A stretch of DNA of 64,000 bases from Mycobacterium sp. 852002-51961_SCH5331710 (GTDB taxonomy: Bacteria > Actinomycetota > Actinomycetes > Mycobacteriales > Mycobacteriaceae): NCBI RefSeq assembly GCF_001665535.1, contig NZ_LZSQ01000056.1, forward strand, positions 1 to 64,000, given 5' to 3'. The position numbers were made by a program, and so were the translations under genes. Below, in pieces: positions 1-8,730 of this stretch (position 1 is its first letter; each line of letters begins with the position of its first letter). Below the pieces are notes generated by a model. The model saw only the letters and a program-made list of their open reading frames with translations. It made no database searches and was not told the DNA's origin.

Positions 1-114
1 GGAGTGCACCCACACCCCAACGAGTTCGAGGTCGGGCCTGCTCCGGATCGCTTCGATGACGATCGACCCGACGCCGCCCGTCGACCACACAACGGTTCTC
101 AGCGGTGTTGTCAC
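1..114 (-). CDS. DapB-like NAD(P)-dependent oxidoreductase, N-terminal fragment cut by window edge
   Basis: Only the first 38 codons lie in the window. The GTG start at 114 overlaps the TGA stop of the preceding LLM gene (GTGA), and GGAGG sits a few bases upstream. The visible peptide has a Rossmann nucleotide-binding loop (VWSTGGVGSI) followed by RPDLELVGVWVHS. This is nearly the same as the start of the protein at 1229-2305, so it is a paralogue of that dihydrodipicolinate-reductase-like enzyme. The substrate is unknown. It is probably co-transcribed with the LLM gene at 111-1097. Confidence 0.85.
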   Translation of the reverse strand, partial: MTTPLRTVVWSTGGVGSIVIEAIRSRPDLELVGVWVHS

Positions 115-1097
115 GATTCCTCCGTCGCTGCGGTTGATGCGCTTATCGATGCGGCGCGCTCGAGATAGGGCCAGGCAAGCTTGGGCGGCAGGCCACCGCA
201 AAGCGGAAGCAGCGGCAGCGGTCTGCCGCCTCGGACGTACGCAGCGGCCTCCTCGCGCGGGAAGATGCGGTAGGGCCCGTCGGCCTCGCGCAGTTCGGAC
301 ACGCTCCGCGCCGTCGAAATGCTCGCCACGGAGTCGTCGCCGTGGCGGTAGGACGCGGCCATCATCGCGTCGTGCAGCAGATACGGCCCCAACTCCCGCC
401 AAGCCGCGTCCACATCGTCGGCGACGAAGACAGCCGTCGGGGCACGCTCGACGGGGAACTGCATGAGGCCCGGCTCGAATCCGTTGTTGCGGCATTCGGT
501 TTCGTAGAATTCCTTCAGTTCGTCGGAAGCGACCTGCGAGATGAACCCGAGACCGTAACGCGCGGCGCGTCGGGCGGCGGCCTTGCTGCCCCCGGCGATC
601 AGCATGTACGGCCCGCCCGGCGACGCGGGAGGCGGCGTGACGTGAACGCGCCGCCCGTCGACGTCGACCGGCTCCCCGGTCAACAGCCGCAGCAACAATG
701 CCAGCGACGCGTCGGCCGCGGCGCCGCGACGGCGCATGTCCACACCGAAGTGCTCGTATTCCTCGGTCCGGTGGCCGATTCCGAACGCGTAGGAGACGCG
801 GCCACGGCTGATGATGTCGAGGACGGAGATGTTCTCCGCGAGCCGCACCGGTTCCCAGAAGGTGATCGGCACGGCGGCCAGCATGATCGCGAGCCGGGAG
901 GTTCGCGCGGCGATCGCCGATGCCAGGAGGTGCGGCGCAGGCAGGTGCCCGTCCTCGGTGCCGTGGTGCTCGGAGAGCACGGCGACGACCGCGCCGCGCG
1001 TCTCGGCCCACTCGCACATCTGCACCGCGGCCGCGTACAGCTCGGCCGTAGGCGCTCCCTTGGCGGGCGCCCGCATGTCGAATCGGAGCGTGAACAT
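111..1097 (-). CDS. LLM-class flavin-dependent oxidoreductase
   Basis: The protein has 328 residues and fits the luciferase-like monooxygenase fold: an early RFDMRAP strand, an EHHG segment near residue 45, and SRGRVSYAFGIGHR near 100. Such enzymes use FMNH2 or F420H2 to oxidise or reduce hydrophobic substrates; the cofactor here cannot be told from sequence. It is a clear paralogue of the protein at 2312-3301. It starts at a promoter shared divergently with the gene at 1229 and is translationally coupled to a DapB-like gene downstream, mirroring the arrangement on the other strand. Confidence 0.88.
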   Translation of the reverse strand: MFTLRFDMRAPAKGAPTAELYAAAVQMCEWAETRGAVVAVLSEHHGTEDGHLPAPHLLASAIAARTSRLAIMLAAVPITFWEPVRLAENISVLDIISRGRVSYAFGIGHRTEEYEHFGVDMRRRGAAADASLALLLRLLTGEPVDVDGRRVHVTPPPASPGGPYMLIAGGSKAAARRAARYGLGFISQVASDELKEFYETECRNNGFEPGLMQFPVERAPTAVFVADDVDAAWRELGPYLLHDAMMAASYRHGDDSVASISTARSVSELREADGPYRIFPREEAAAYVRGGRPLPLLPLCGGLPPKLAWPYLERAASISASTAATEES

Positions 1098-1139
1098 CAG
1101 CGCCGCAACAAGGCCGGAGTATTCACGACGACCGACTCT

Positions 1140-1155
1140 AACCTAATTTTTGTTC
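1140..1155 (-). promoter_or_regulatory. Cluster operator, copy 1 (divergent promoter)
   Basis: Read on the minus strand this is GAACAAAAATTAGGTT, one mismatch from the consensus GAACARATNTTWGGTY derived from the sites at 6941, 8674 and 9565. It lies between the start codons of two divergent genes (1097 and 1229). The recurrence at several promoters of the same cluster is seen directly. That a TetR protein binds it is inference. Confidence 0.6.
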
Positions 1156-1165
1156 TGGTTTCCAT

Positions 1166-1183
1166 TAATAGTGGATGCTATTC
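1166..1183. promoter_or_regulatory. Partial copy of the 19.2-kb TetR palindrome
   Basis: TAATAGTGGATGCTATTC has the complete left half-site TAATAGTG and five matching bases of the right half-site of the palindrome at 19208-19225 (13 of 18 positions overall). It lies 11 bases from the other operator type at 1140-1155, in the same divergent promoter. This suggests control by both TetR proteins of the cluster. Confidence 0.5.
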
Positions 1184-1228
1184 TCAGCGCTGGCTCTGTC
1201 GCCACACCGGGCTCCCCGAGGAGGATCG

Positions 1229-2305
1229 ATGACCGGAGGCAAACACCGAGTAGCGGTCTGGTCGACCGGCGGAATCGGCTCCATCGCTATCCGCGCGATC
1301 TCCCAGCGACCCGACCTGGACCTCGTCGGGGTGTGGGTGCACTCCGAGGGAAAGATCGGCAAGGACGCCGGGGAGCTGGCCGGTGGTGATCCGATCGGGC
1401 TGGCGGCCACCAATGACGCCGAGGCGTTGATCGCACTGCAACCGGACTGCGTGGTCTACGCCGCGAGCGGGCCCGAACGCGACGCGGGGGCCGTGCCCGA
1501 CTACCTGAGGCTCCTCGAAGCCGGGATCAACGTCGTGTCGACATCGTCGACGACGCTGATCTATCCACCCGCCTACTACTCGCCCGAATGGCGCGACCAG
1601 ATGGAACAGGCGGCGAAGAAGGGGAGTGCGTCCTTCTACGCCTCCGGAATCTTTCCCGGGTTCGGCTCCGACCAGCTCGCGCTGGTGCTCGCCACGCAAT
1701 CGAAGCAAATCCGGTGTCTGACCGTCACCGAGGTCGCGCTCAACGACCACTACCCGGTGGCCGACGTGATGATGAACGGCATGGGCTTCGGTCGCCCCCT
1801 GGATTTCGAACCGCTCCTGAAGACGCCCGGCTTCATCGAAATGGCCTGGCGGGCACCGATTCATCTGATGGCCGCCGGTCTGGGCGTGGAGGTGGAGGAG
1901 GTCCGTGGCACCCTCGACCGCCGCGTCACGGACCGCGACATCGAGGTGGCGTTCGGCACGATCGAGGCGGGGACGTGTGGTGCGGTGAGCACCCGCGCCG
2001 CGGGCGTGGTCAACGGCCGAGAAGCCATTGTCGTCCAGCACATCATCCGGATGGCACGCGACGTCGCGCCGGACTGGCTGTCGTCGGAGTTCGCTGCGAC
2101 CTATCGCGTCGACATCGACGGTGATCCCGACATCCACTGCGCGATGAACGTCGGCGCCGCCGAAGGCCACGGGGCGGGGCATGCCGCGATGGCGGCCACC
2201 GCGATGCGCGTGGTCAACGCGATCCCGTATGTCGTGGAGGCCCCCGCTGGCCTGCTGAGCTCACTGGATCTGCCGAACACGTTGCCCCGGCACGCTTTCG
2301 GGTGA
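1229..2305 (+). CDS. DapB-like NAD(P)-dependent oxidoreductase
   Basis: The protein has 358 residues. I chose the ATG at 1229 because GAGGAGG lies just upstream; an in-frame ATG at 1175 would fall inside the putative operator. The N-terminus is a Rossmann fold (VWSTGGIGSI, residues 9-18) of the dihydrodipicolinate reductase N-terminal type. The remainder resembles the amine-dehydrogenase-like members of that superfamily, such as 2,4-diaminopentanoate dehydrogenase. A role in lysine synthesis is unlikely, since it sits with P450 and flavin enzymes and has a paralogue at 1-114. Six bases separate it from the next gene. Confidence 0.82.
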   Translation: MTGGKHRVAVWSTGGIGSIAIRAISQRPDLDLVGVWVHSEGKIGKDAGELAGGDPIGLAATNDAEALIALQPDCVVYAASGPERDAGAVPDYLRLLEAGINVVSTSSTTLIYPPAYYSPEWRDQMEQAAKKGSASFYASGIFPGFGSDQLALVLATQSKQIRCLTVTEVALNDHYPVADVMMNGMGFGRPLDFEPLLKTPGFIEMAWRAPIHLMAAGLGVEVEEVRGTLDRRVTDRDIEVAFGTIEAGTCGAVSTRAAGVVNGREAIVVQHIIRMARDVAPDWLSSEFAATYRVDIDGDPDIHCAMNVGAAEGHGAGHAAMAATAMRVVNAIPYVVEAPAGLLSSLDLPNTLPRHAFG

Positions 2306-2311
2306 TCACCG

Positions 2312-3301
2312 GTGTTCTCGATACGCTTCGACATGCGCGCACCGAGCTTCGGCGCGTCGACCACAGACCTGTACGCGGCCGCGATCGACATGTCGGCGTG
2401 GGCCGAGCAACACGGTTGTGTGGCGGCGATCTTGTGCGAGCACCACGGATCCGAGGACGGGTATCTGCCCGCGCCGCTGATCTTGGCATCGGCGATCGCG
2501 GCCCGCACCGACCGGTTGATGCTCAACGTGGTGGTGATCCTGCCGTTCTACGATCCCGTGCGGCTGGCGGAAGACATTGCTGTGCTCGACATCCTCAGCC
2601 GCGGTCGAACGTCGTACGTGTTCGGGTTGGGTTACCGGCCTGAGGAATTCGAGCATTTCGGGCTCGAGCTCTCCCACCGCGGCACGCTGGCCGACGAGAA
2701 CCTCGCCCTGCTGAGGACACTGTTGACCGGCCTGCCCGTCGTCCACGGCGACCGCCGCATCACGGTGTCACCACCGCCGTGCACACCCGGCGGTCCGATG
2801 ATGATGTGGGGCGGCGCGAGCGTCGCGGCGGCGCGCCGCGCCGGCCGGTACGGTCTCGGGCTTCTCGCCAACGGCTGCGTGCCCGGCATGCGGGAGGCAT
2901 ACGAGGCCGCCTCGCGAGAGCACGGGCACGAGCCCGGCGGGATGCTGTTGCCGCCGCCCGACACGCCCACGGTCACGTTCGTCGCCGACGACGTCGACGA
3001 CGCGTGGGAGGAACTCGGCATGTACCTGCTGCACGACGCCAGGATGTATGCGCAGTGGAACCCCGGGAACCGCGCATCCGCGGGGATCTCGGCGGCGCGC
3101 GATGTCGCGGAACTGCGCACCGCCTACACCTCGCACCGAATCATCGACACCGCCGAGGCGACCGAAATCGTCCGCGGTGGCGGACTTCTCAACCTGTCGC
3201 CGCTGTGCGGCGGTATCCCACCTGAGATCGCGTGGCCGTATCTGAGGCGCGCCGGCGAGCTGGTCACGAACCTGACGACGACAAGAGGGAGCAATGCATG
3301 A
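2312..3301 (+). CDS. LLM-class flavin-dependent oxidoreductase
   Basis: The protein has 329 residues and starts at GTG 2312. It shares RFDMRAP, LYAAA, EHHGSEDG, SAIAARTDRL and SRGRTSYVFGLGYR with the paralogue at 111-1097, so both carry the same luciferase-like monooxygenase fold. It probably acts as a flavin or F420 monooxygenase/reductase on a hydrophobic substrate. Its stop overlaps the start of the downstream P450 (ATGA), and it follows the DapB-like gene by six bases, so the three form one transcription unit. Confidence 0.88.
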   Translation: MFSIRFDMRAPSFGASTTDLYAAAIDMSAWAEQHGCVAAILCEHHGSEDGYLPAPLILASAIAARTDRLMLNVVVILPFYDPVRLAEDIAVLDILSRGRTSYVFGLGYRPEEFEHFGLELSHRGTLADENLALLRTLLTGLPVVHGDRRITVSPPPCTPGGPMMMWGGASVAAARRAGRYGLGLLANGCVPGMREAYEAASREHGHEPGGMLLPPPDTPTVTFVADDVDDAWEELGMYLLHDARMYAQWNPGNRASAGISAARDVAELRTAYTSHRIIDTAEATEIVRGGGLLNLSPLCGGIPPEIAWPYLRRAGELVTNLTTTRGSNA

Positions 3302-4494
3302 CCGACATCGGCACCGTCGACCTGTACTACGACCCGTTCGATTTCGACATCGACGACGATCCGTACCCGATCTGGAAGCGAATGCGCGACGAGGCGCCAC
3401 TGTATTACAACGAGAAGTACAACTTCTACGCCCTGAGCCGCTATGACGACGTCGCACAGGGATTACACGACTGGGACACTTACCGTTCGGGTAAGGGCAC
3501 GACGATGGATGTCATCATGAGTGGCGTCGACGTGCCGCCGGGGGTGATCCTGTTCGAAGATCCGCCCCTCCACGACATCCACCGACGAGTGCTGTCGAAG
3601 GTCTTCACCCCGCGCCGGATGGAGGCCATCGAAGATCTGGTGCGCCAGTTCTGCGTGCGTGCGCTCGACTCGCTGGCAGGGGCTTCCCGTTTCGACGTGA
3701 TCGGCGACTTCGGAGCGCTGATCCCGATGCGGACCATCGGTTACCTGCTGGGCATCCCGGAGCAGGGGCAGCAGCAGATCCGCGACAACACCGACGCGTC
3801 CATAGGCTTGAAGGAGGGTAGTTTTCAGGCGGTCTCGGCAGCCACGTTCGAGAACGCCTACCAACTGTTCGCCGACTACATCGAATGGCGGGCGGAGCAT
3901 CCGTCCGACGACCTGATGACGCAGTTACTCAACGCCGAGGTCGAGGACGAGGGTCGGCTTCGGCCGCTGTCGCGCATCGAGGTGCTGACGTACACGAGCA
4001 TGATCGCCGGCGCGGGCAACGAGACGACCACCAGGCTGATCGGATTCATCGCCCAGATGCTTGCCGAGCATCCCGATCAGCGCCGGGAACTGGTCGACGA
4101 TTACTCGCTGATCCCCAGGGCGATCGAAGAGGTGCTGCGTTACCAGGCGCCCTCGCCGGTTCAGGGCCGATATGTCGCCCGCGAGACCGAGTGCTATGGG
4201 CAGACGATTGCCGAGGGCTCGGTGATGTTGCTGCTCAACGGTTCTGCCAACAGGGACGAGCGGCGCTATCCCGACGGGGAGAGCTTCGACATCCACCGCG
4301 GCGGCTCGCACCTGTCATTCGGGCAGGGGTTGCACTTCTGCCTGGGCTCGTCGCTGGCCCGCATGCAGGCGCGGGTCGCGCTGGAGGAGATGCTGCGGCG
4401 CTGGCCCGAGTGGGACGTCGACTACACCGACGCCGCCATGGCTCACACGTCGAGTGTGCGGGGCTGGGGCAGGCTGCCGGTCACCGTCGGTTAG
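3298..4494 (+). CDS. Cytochrome P450 (first of three)
   Basis: The protein has 398 residues, normal for a soluble bacterial class I P450. It shows the I-helix oxygen-activation motif AGAGNETTT (about residues 237-245), an EEVLR ExxR motif, and the heme-binding segment FGQGLHFCLG with Cys348. The start is the ATG at 3298, overlapping the previous stop; the longer open frame to 3232 lacks support. No ferredoxin or reductase gene is nearby, so electrons must come from elsewhere. It converges on the tandem TetR gene with overlapping stop codons. The substrate is unknown. Confidence 0.95.
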   Translation: MTDIGTVDLYYDPFDFDIDDDPYPIWKRMRDEAPLYYNEKYNFYALSRYDDVAQGLHDWDTYRSGKGTTMDVIMSGVDVPPGVILFEDPPLHDIHRRVLSKVFTPRRMEAIEDLVRQFCVRALDSLAGASRFDVIGDFGALIPMRTIGYLLGIPEQGQQQIRDNTDASIGLKEGSFQAVSAATFENAYQLFADYIEWRAEHPSDDLMTQLLNAEVEDEGRLRPLSRIEVLTYTSMIAGAGNETTTRLIGFIAQMLAEHPDQRRELVDDYSLIPRAIEEVLRYQAPSPVQGRYVARETECYGQTIAEGSVMLLLNGSANRDERRYPDGESFDIHRGGSHLSFGQGLHFCLGSSLARMQARVALEEMLRRWPEWDVDYTDAAMAHTSSVRGWGRLPVTVG

Positions 4495-5804
4495 CGTCCC
4501 TCGTCGGACTTGCGTGCGGTGACGCCGCGCAACAGCGTGTCTCGCACGTGGATCTGCGAGGCACGGGGGCCGAGGTCGTGCAGCAGGTTTTCCGGGATCC
4601 ACGACACCCCGATCACGACGCGAGCGAGCGTCTCGTTCGAGGGGCCTTCGATCGAGATCTCGCCGGAGCGAATGCCCTCGGTGATAAGGGATTTCATCTG
4701 CCGGACACGTTTGGTGAACAGCCATGCGATGTTCGGGGTGTCGGGTGGCGATTGTCGCATCCACGCCAGCTGAATCCGGAACTCGTCGCCGAAGTGGGCG
4801 AGTGCATTGGTGTGGATCCAGCTCAGCGCGTCGAGCTTCTCGACGGCCGACGAGTCGGACTGCAGCACGCTGGTCCATCCCACCTCCGCGACCTTCTCGC
4901 CGAACGACTGCATGATCGAAGCCAACAGCTCCTCTTTCGAGCCGATCAAGCGGTACACGGTTCCGGTGCCCAGACCCGCGGCCGCGGCGATATCGCGGAT
5001 CGTGGTGACTTCGTAGCCTTTTCGCCCGAACTCCGCGCGTGCAACCGCGCGTACGTGGGAGGCCTTGTCGTCGGGTGCGTTCTGTTCGTCTGCGATCCAT
5101 GACTTCACCGCGTCGTCGGCAGCGATGAACGCCGCGGAACGATCGAGTTCGGCGTCGCTGGGAGGAACGGTCGCCAGGCCCTCGAGCAGGATTCGGCACA
5201 ACGTGGCCGCGACCTTGTCTGCGCCTGCGGTGTGCCGGATGACGTCGAGGCCGACCTGCCGCATCGCCTGGACGATCCGGTCGGCAAGGATCGGGAGATC
5301 GACGTCGGGACGCAGATAGCCGCTCCAGCGAGCTGCGCGCAGCGTCTGAACCATCGCTTCGAGGATCCTCGCTGGGCGTTGTTGGGCCAGCGCGGCGAGT
5401 TCCGGGTTCGATGTCGGGGCTTCGTAGAATGTCATCTGTAGTGCGGCGCTGTGGGTCACCGCGCACTGGGCGATGGCCGCGCCCAACTCCACGATCCGGT
5501 CGAACGCCGACAGCGGTGCGGGATCGTCAAGCCGGGCGAGGGCCTGCTCCGCGATGCGGTCGAGGTCTTCGTGGTACCGGCGCAGCAACTCGACGAGGAT
5601 GGCTTCCTTGGATTCGAAGTGGTGGTAGAGGCTGCCCGGCAGGATGCCGGCGGCGTCCGCGATCTCCTGAAGCGACGTCCGCAGCCCGGACGTGGCGATC
5701 AACGACGCCGCCGTCTGCAGGATCTCGGTCCGCCGAGTGCCGTCGTCGTAGGAATGGCCTGCCTGCTTCGCGAGGTCCGTCTTCGGCGTCACGCGAGGCC
5801 CCAC
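4491..5804 (-). CDS. Tandem TetR regulator (two TetR units in one chain)
   Basis: About 437 residues, twice the usual TetR length. The first helix-turn-helix spans roughly residues 24-72 (TSLQEIADAAGILPGSLYHH). A complete ligand-binding-type helical domain follows, then a second helix-turn-helix near 252-299 (TTIRDIAAAAGLGTGTVYR) with its own C-terminal domain. I chose the GTG at 5804, which has GGAGG four bases upstream; GTG 5792 and ATG 5891 are also in frame, but the last would place the operator inside the gene. It is the likely regulator of the repeated 16-bp operator. No frameshift was seen, so the fusion looks genuine. Confidence 0.85.
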   Translation of the reverse strand: MGPRVTPKTDLAKQAGHSYDDGTRRTEILQTAASLIATSGLRTSLQEIADAAGILPGSLYHHFESKEAILVELLRRYHEDLDRIAEQALARLDDPAPLSAFDRIVELGAAIAQCAVTHSAALQMTFYEAPTSNPELAALAQQRPARILEAMVQTLRAARWSGYLRPDVDLPILADRIVQAMRQVGLDVIRHTAGADKVAATLCRILLEGLATVPPSDAELDRSAAFIAADDAVKSWIADEQNAPDDKASHVRAVARAEFGRKGYEVTTIRDIAAAAGLGTGTVYRLIGSKEELLASIMQSFGEKVAEVGWTSVLQSDSSAVEKLDALSWIHTNALAHFGDEFRIQLAWMRQSPPDTPNIAWLFTKRVRQMKSLITEGIRSGEISIEGPSNETLARVVIGVSWIPENLLHDLGPRASQIHVRDTLLRGVTARKSDEGR

Positions 5805-5848
5805 AGCACCTCCAAGGCCAGGCTCCTGTCCACCTGTTTGGTCGATCC

Positions 5849-5864
5849 GACCCAAAGTTTGGTT
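5849..5864 (+). promoter_or_regulatory. Weak cluster operator before tandem TetR
   Basis: GACCCAAAGTTTGGTT matches 9 of the 12 fixed positions of GAACARATNTTWGGTY and contains the perfect palindrome CCAAA-G-TTTGG (5852-5862). It lies 45 bases upstream of the chosen start of the tandem TetR gene, which would suit autoregulation. The match is weaker than at the other four sites. Confidence 0.4.
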
Positions 5865-5965
5865 AACGCTACCAGAACTGCGACACGGCACGGTGTCGCT
5901 CGATGTGAAAGCGCTTGTGACGCGGCCGCTCGGTCAGTGGGACAGCCGGCGTTAGTCGGCGACGA

Positions 5966-6895
5966 TCAGCCGGTGACACCGAGGCGCTGAGTCACCGCGA
6001 AGACCTCGTCATAGATTGCGCCAGGAACGGTGAATGGTTCGACGGCCGCCACCTCATCGAGATGTGCGGCGACGTCGTCGGCCGTCACATCGCCTTCGCG
6101 CGGCGCGAGCCAACCCTCGCTCAAACCGATGAAGACCCTGGCGAACCGGCCCGCGCAGGCCGAGAAGTTCTGGTGGCTGAACTCGCATGCCCGACTGGCC
6201 AGATACACCACGATCGGGGCGACGAGTTCGGGCCGGATCGCGGCGAAGAAACCGTTGTCCTCGAGCAGTTTCGGATCGCCCAGCGTTTCGGTGACCATGC
6301 GCGACAGCCCGAAGGGGAGCACGGTGTTGGCGCGAATGCCGTGCGGTTCGCCCTCTAGGGCGATGACGTTGGTCAGGCCGACTATGCCCGCCTTGGCCGC
6401 CGCGTAGTGCGCCTCCAGATGCTGGCCGAACATTCCGGCCGACGAGGCGATGAACACGAATCGGCCGTAACCCTGCGCCTTCATCACGCGGTAAGCGGGC
6501 TGCGACAGATAGAACGCGCCGTCCAGATGAACGGACAACATCCGTCGCCAATCGTCCTGTGTCAGTTCGTCGAAGGGGATGGAGTCGAAGATGCCCGCGT
6601 TGCTGATGACCGCGTCGAGCCGACCGAATGCGTCTACGGCGGTCCGCACGATCGCCTCACCACCGGTCGGGCTGTCCACCGAGTCGTACGACGCGACGGC
6701 GGTGCCGCCGGCTGCGGTGATCTCCTCGACCACCTGGTCCGCAACCGCACTGTCCTCGCCCGCACCGTGCATGGTGCCGCCGAGGTCGTTGACGACCACC
6801 GAGGCACCGCGCCTTGCCAACTCGAGCGCGTAGACGCGGCCGAGGCCGCGGCCTGCCCCGGTCACCACGGCGACCTGGTCGGTGAAGTCGATCAT
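5966..6895 (-). CDS. Short-chain dehydrogenase, 17-beta-HSD4-like
   Basis: The protein has 309 residues starting at ATG 6895, with GGGAGG upstream; the longer open frame toward 7471 runs over the VWA gene and is rejected. TGAGRGLG (residues 12-19) binds NAD(P), SNAG is at 98-101, and the catalytic Ser151/152, Tyr164 and Lys168 are present. The VVVNDLGG segment and long C-terminus resemble the dehydrogenase part of multifunctional 17-beta-HSD type 4 proteins, so a hydroxyacyl-CoA or hydroxysteroid-like substrate is possible. It is divergent from the VWA gene across an operator. Confidence 0.88.
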   Translation of the reverse strand: MIDFTDQVAVVTGAGRGLGRVYALELARRGASVVVNDLGGTMHGAGEDSAVADQVVEEITAAGGTAVASYDSVDSPTGGEAIVRTAVDAFGRLDAVISNAGIFDSIPFDELTQDDWRRMLSVHLDGAFYLSQPAYRVMKAQGYGRFVFIASSAGMFGQHLEAHYAAAKAGIVGLTNVIALEGEPHGIRANTVLPFGLSRMVTETLGDPKLLEDNGFFAAIRPELVAPIVVYLASRACEFSHQNFSACAGRFARVFIGLSEGWLAPREGDVTADDVAAHLDEVAAVEPFTVPGAIYDEVFAVTQRLGVTG

Positions 6896-6940
6896 CGTCC
6901 CTCCCGGTGATTGACGGCGGTGCCGCCGGACTTTACGTTG

Positions 6941-6956
6941 GAACAGATATTTGGTC
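6941..6956 (+). promoter_or_regulatory. Cluster operator, copy 2
   Basis: GAACAGATATTTGGTC lies between the divergent SDR (start 6895) and VWA (start 6974) genes, 18 bases before the latter. It matches the copies at 8674, 9565 and 1140. The element is a near-palindrome, with one mismatched base pair between its halves, as expected for a TetR-type site. Confidence 0.65.
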
Positions 6957-6973
6957 AACGCGGAAAGGGCTCG

Positions 6974-8674
6974 ATGACGAGCGAGGGCGCCGACGATCCA
7001 AAGCGGCTGGTGCTGCTGGCCTCGGCGCTGGCCGGCCGCACGATCGCGGTCGCACCGGCGACCCCCGGTGAAGCGGCATGGACCGACGGCATCACGGTGT
7101 TCGTCGACCCGTCCGCGGGAGCGCCCCGCCAACTCGAGTCGGTCACGGTGCAGGCGTCGCTGCTGGCCAGTGGGGGACTGAACCCCGACGTGGTGCGCAA
7201 ACTCGTCAGACGCCCGGCATTGGCGCGGCGATACCTCGCGGTGGAGGGCCAGCGCGCGCTGTCGCAGAACGAGGACCTGCTGCCGTCGCGCGTCCGGTCG
7301 CTCCTCGACTGTGATCTTGCGGCGCGCGCGGATTCGGCGCTCGGCTCGCTGAGGGTGGCGGTAGAGAACCGCGACATCGGCGAGCCGCCCGAGGGCTTTG
7401 GCGTGATCAAAGCACAGAAGCTGTTGGCGGCGCGCGCCGCGGCCGCGCATGTGGAACCTGCCGGCGGCCACGCACCGCGCCGCGATTCGAACAGGGAACT
7501 TGCCGAGCTCGATGACGATGATGAGGCCGCAGACGGCGACGACGTGATCGATCCCTTCTCGAGCCCCGTCGGCGGGGGCGGCGCACTCGGCAAGCTCCTC
7601 AGGGGCATGACGAAGAGCGTGCGCAAACTCTCAGGCGGCGGTACACCGGGTGCCGACACGCCAACACATCGCTCGCGCAAGGGTTTCCGCGGAGCAGGTG
7701 CGGTGACCTCGAGGGCGGCTCAAGCGCTGGACGCCGACGGCTGGGAGGCTTCCGGGAACGAGGGCCGCACATACCCCGAGTGGGACTTTCAACGGCGCTG
7801 CTACCGACCGGACTGGTGCACGGTGCTCGAGATCGATCCGCCGATCGAGAAGGGGCACGCGCTCTCACGCCCGGATGTTCACGCGTTGCGGCGTCCCCTC
7901 ACCCGGCTCGGTATCGGCCTGGACCGATCCCACCGGCAGACCCAGGGGGACGACATCGACGTCGACGCGGCAGTCGAGGCGCGCGCGGAAACCCTGGCGG
8001 GTTCCACACCCGACGAGGCCGTGTATGTGGACAGCCTGCGCAGGCGGCGTGACTTGGCGGTGCTCGTCCTGCTGGACATCTCCGGATCGGCCGGGGAAGC
8101 GGGCACTTTCGGGCAGACCGTGCACGAGCAGCAGCGCGCGGCCGCGGCGGCGCTGACCGTCGCACTCCACGAACTCGGGGACCGGGTGGCGCTGTACGCA
8201 TTTCAGTCACAAGGCCGTTCGGCGGTAAATCTGATGCCGGTCAAGCGCTTCGACGATCATCTCGACGCGATGGTCATGCGGCGGCTTGGCAGCCTCACCG
8301 CCGGCGCCTACTCCCGGCTGGGCGCGGCGATCCGCCACGGGGCCGCGGTGATGACGGAGAAGGCCGGCACGTCACGCCGTCTCATGGTCGTGCTCTCCGA
8401 CGGTCTGGCCTATGACCACGGCTACGAACGGTTGTACGGTGCGGCCGACGTCCGAAAGGCACTGGGCGAGGCGCGTCGCGAGGGGATCGGCTGCCTGTGC
8501 CTGACGATTGGTGCGGCCACCGATTCCGGCGAGTTGGCCAGGGTGTTCGGCAGCGCCGCGCACGCGTCGATCCCGAAGCCCGCACAGTTGGCCGGCGTGA
8601 TCGGACCGCTGTTCCGCTCGGCCCTGCGGACGGCCGACCTGCGTCGGCGTATCCCAACACCGCCCAGACCTTGA
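6974..8674 (+). CDS. VWA-domain protein of NorD/CbbO/CoxE type
   Basis: The protein has 566 residues from ATG 6974, preceded by GGAAAGG; the TTG at 6911 would put the operator inside the gene. The C-terminal third is a von Willebrand A domain with a MIDAS motif DISGS (about 368-372) and a later LSDG. The middle is acidic and low-complexity. NorD and CbbO proteins work with a NorQ/CbbQ AAA ATPase to insert or activate a metal centre in an enzyme. The ATPase follows at 8731, but no NO reductase or Rubisco is present, so the client is unknown. P450s or AveC-like proteins are candidates only by proximity. Confidence 0.85.
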   Translation: MTSEGADDPKRLVLLASALAGRTIAVAPATPGEAAWTDGITVFVDPSAGAPRQLESVTVQASLLASGGLNPDVVRKLVRRPALARRYLAVEGQRALSQNEDLLPSRVRSLLDCDLAARADSALGSLRVAVENRDIGEPPEGFGVIKAQKLLAARAAAAHVEPAGGHAPRRDSNRELAELDDDDEAADGDDVIDPFSSPVGGGGALGKLLRGMTKSVRKLSGGGTPGADTPTHRSRKGFRGAGAVTSRAAQALDADGWEASGNEGRTYPEWDFQRRCYRPDWCTVLEIDPPIEKGHALSRPDVHALRRPLTRLGIGLDRSHRQTQGDDIDVDAAVEARAETLAGSTPDEAVYVDSLRRRRDLAVLVLLDISGSAGEAGTFGQTVHEQQRAAAAALTVALHELGDRVALYAFQSQGRSAVNLMPVKRFDDHLDAMVMRRLGSLTAGAYSRLGAAIRHGAAVMTEKAGTSRRLMVVLSDGLAYDHGYERLYGAADVRKALGEARREGIGCLCLTIGAATDSGELARVFGSAAHASIPKPAQLAGVIGPLFRSALRTADLRRRIPTPPRP

Positions 8675-8689
8675 ACCAAACATCTGTTC
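8674..8689 (-). promoter_or_regulatory. Cluster operator, copy 3
   Basis: On the minus strand this reads GAACAGATGTTTGGTT, a full match to the cluster consensus. It overlaps the last base of the VWA stop codon and lies 42 bases before the start of the AAA ATPase gene. The ATPase may therefore have its own regulated promoter in addition to readthrough. Confidence 0.65.
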
Positions 8690-8730
8690 CGCGCTAGGGT
8701 CCCTACAACCAGGCATACCGAAGGGAAGCC

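Noticed and set aside
1138-1146. CTAACCTAA resembles half of an IdeR iron box in the divergent promoter.
   Set aside because: The other half is absent, and the bases are better explained by the repeated cluster operator that overlaps them.
5892-7471. Long open frame upstream of the SDR start, running to 7471 on the minus strand.
   Set aside because: It runs over the VWA gene in the antisense frame; the SDR family start and a GGGAGG site place the true start at 6895.
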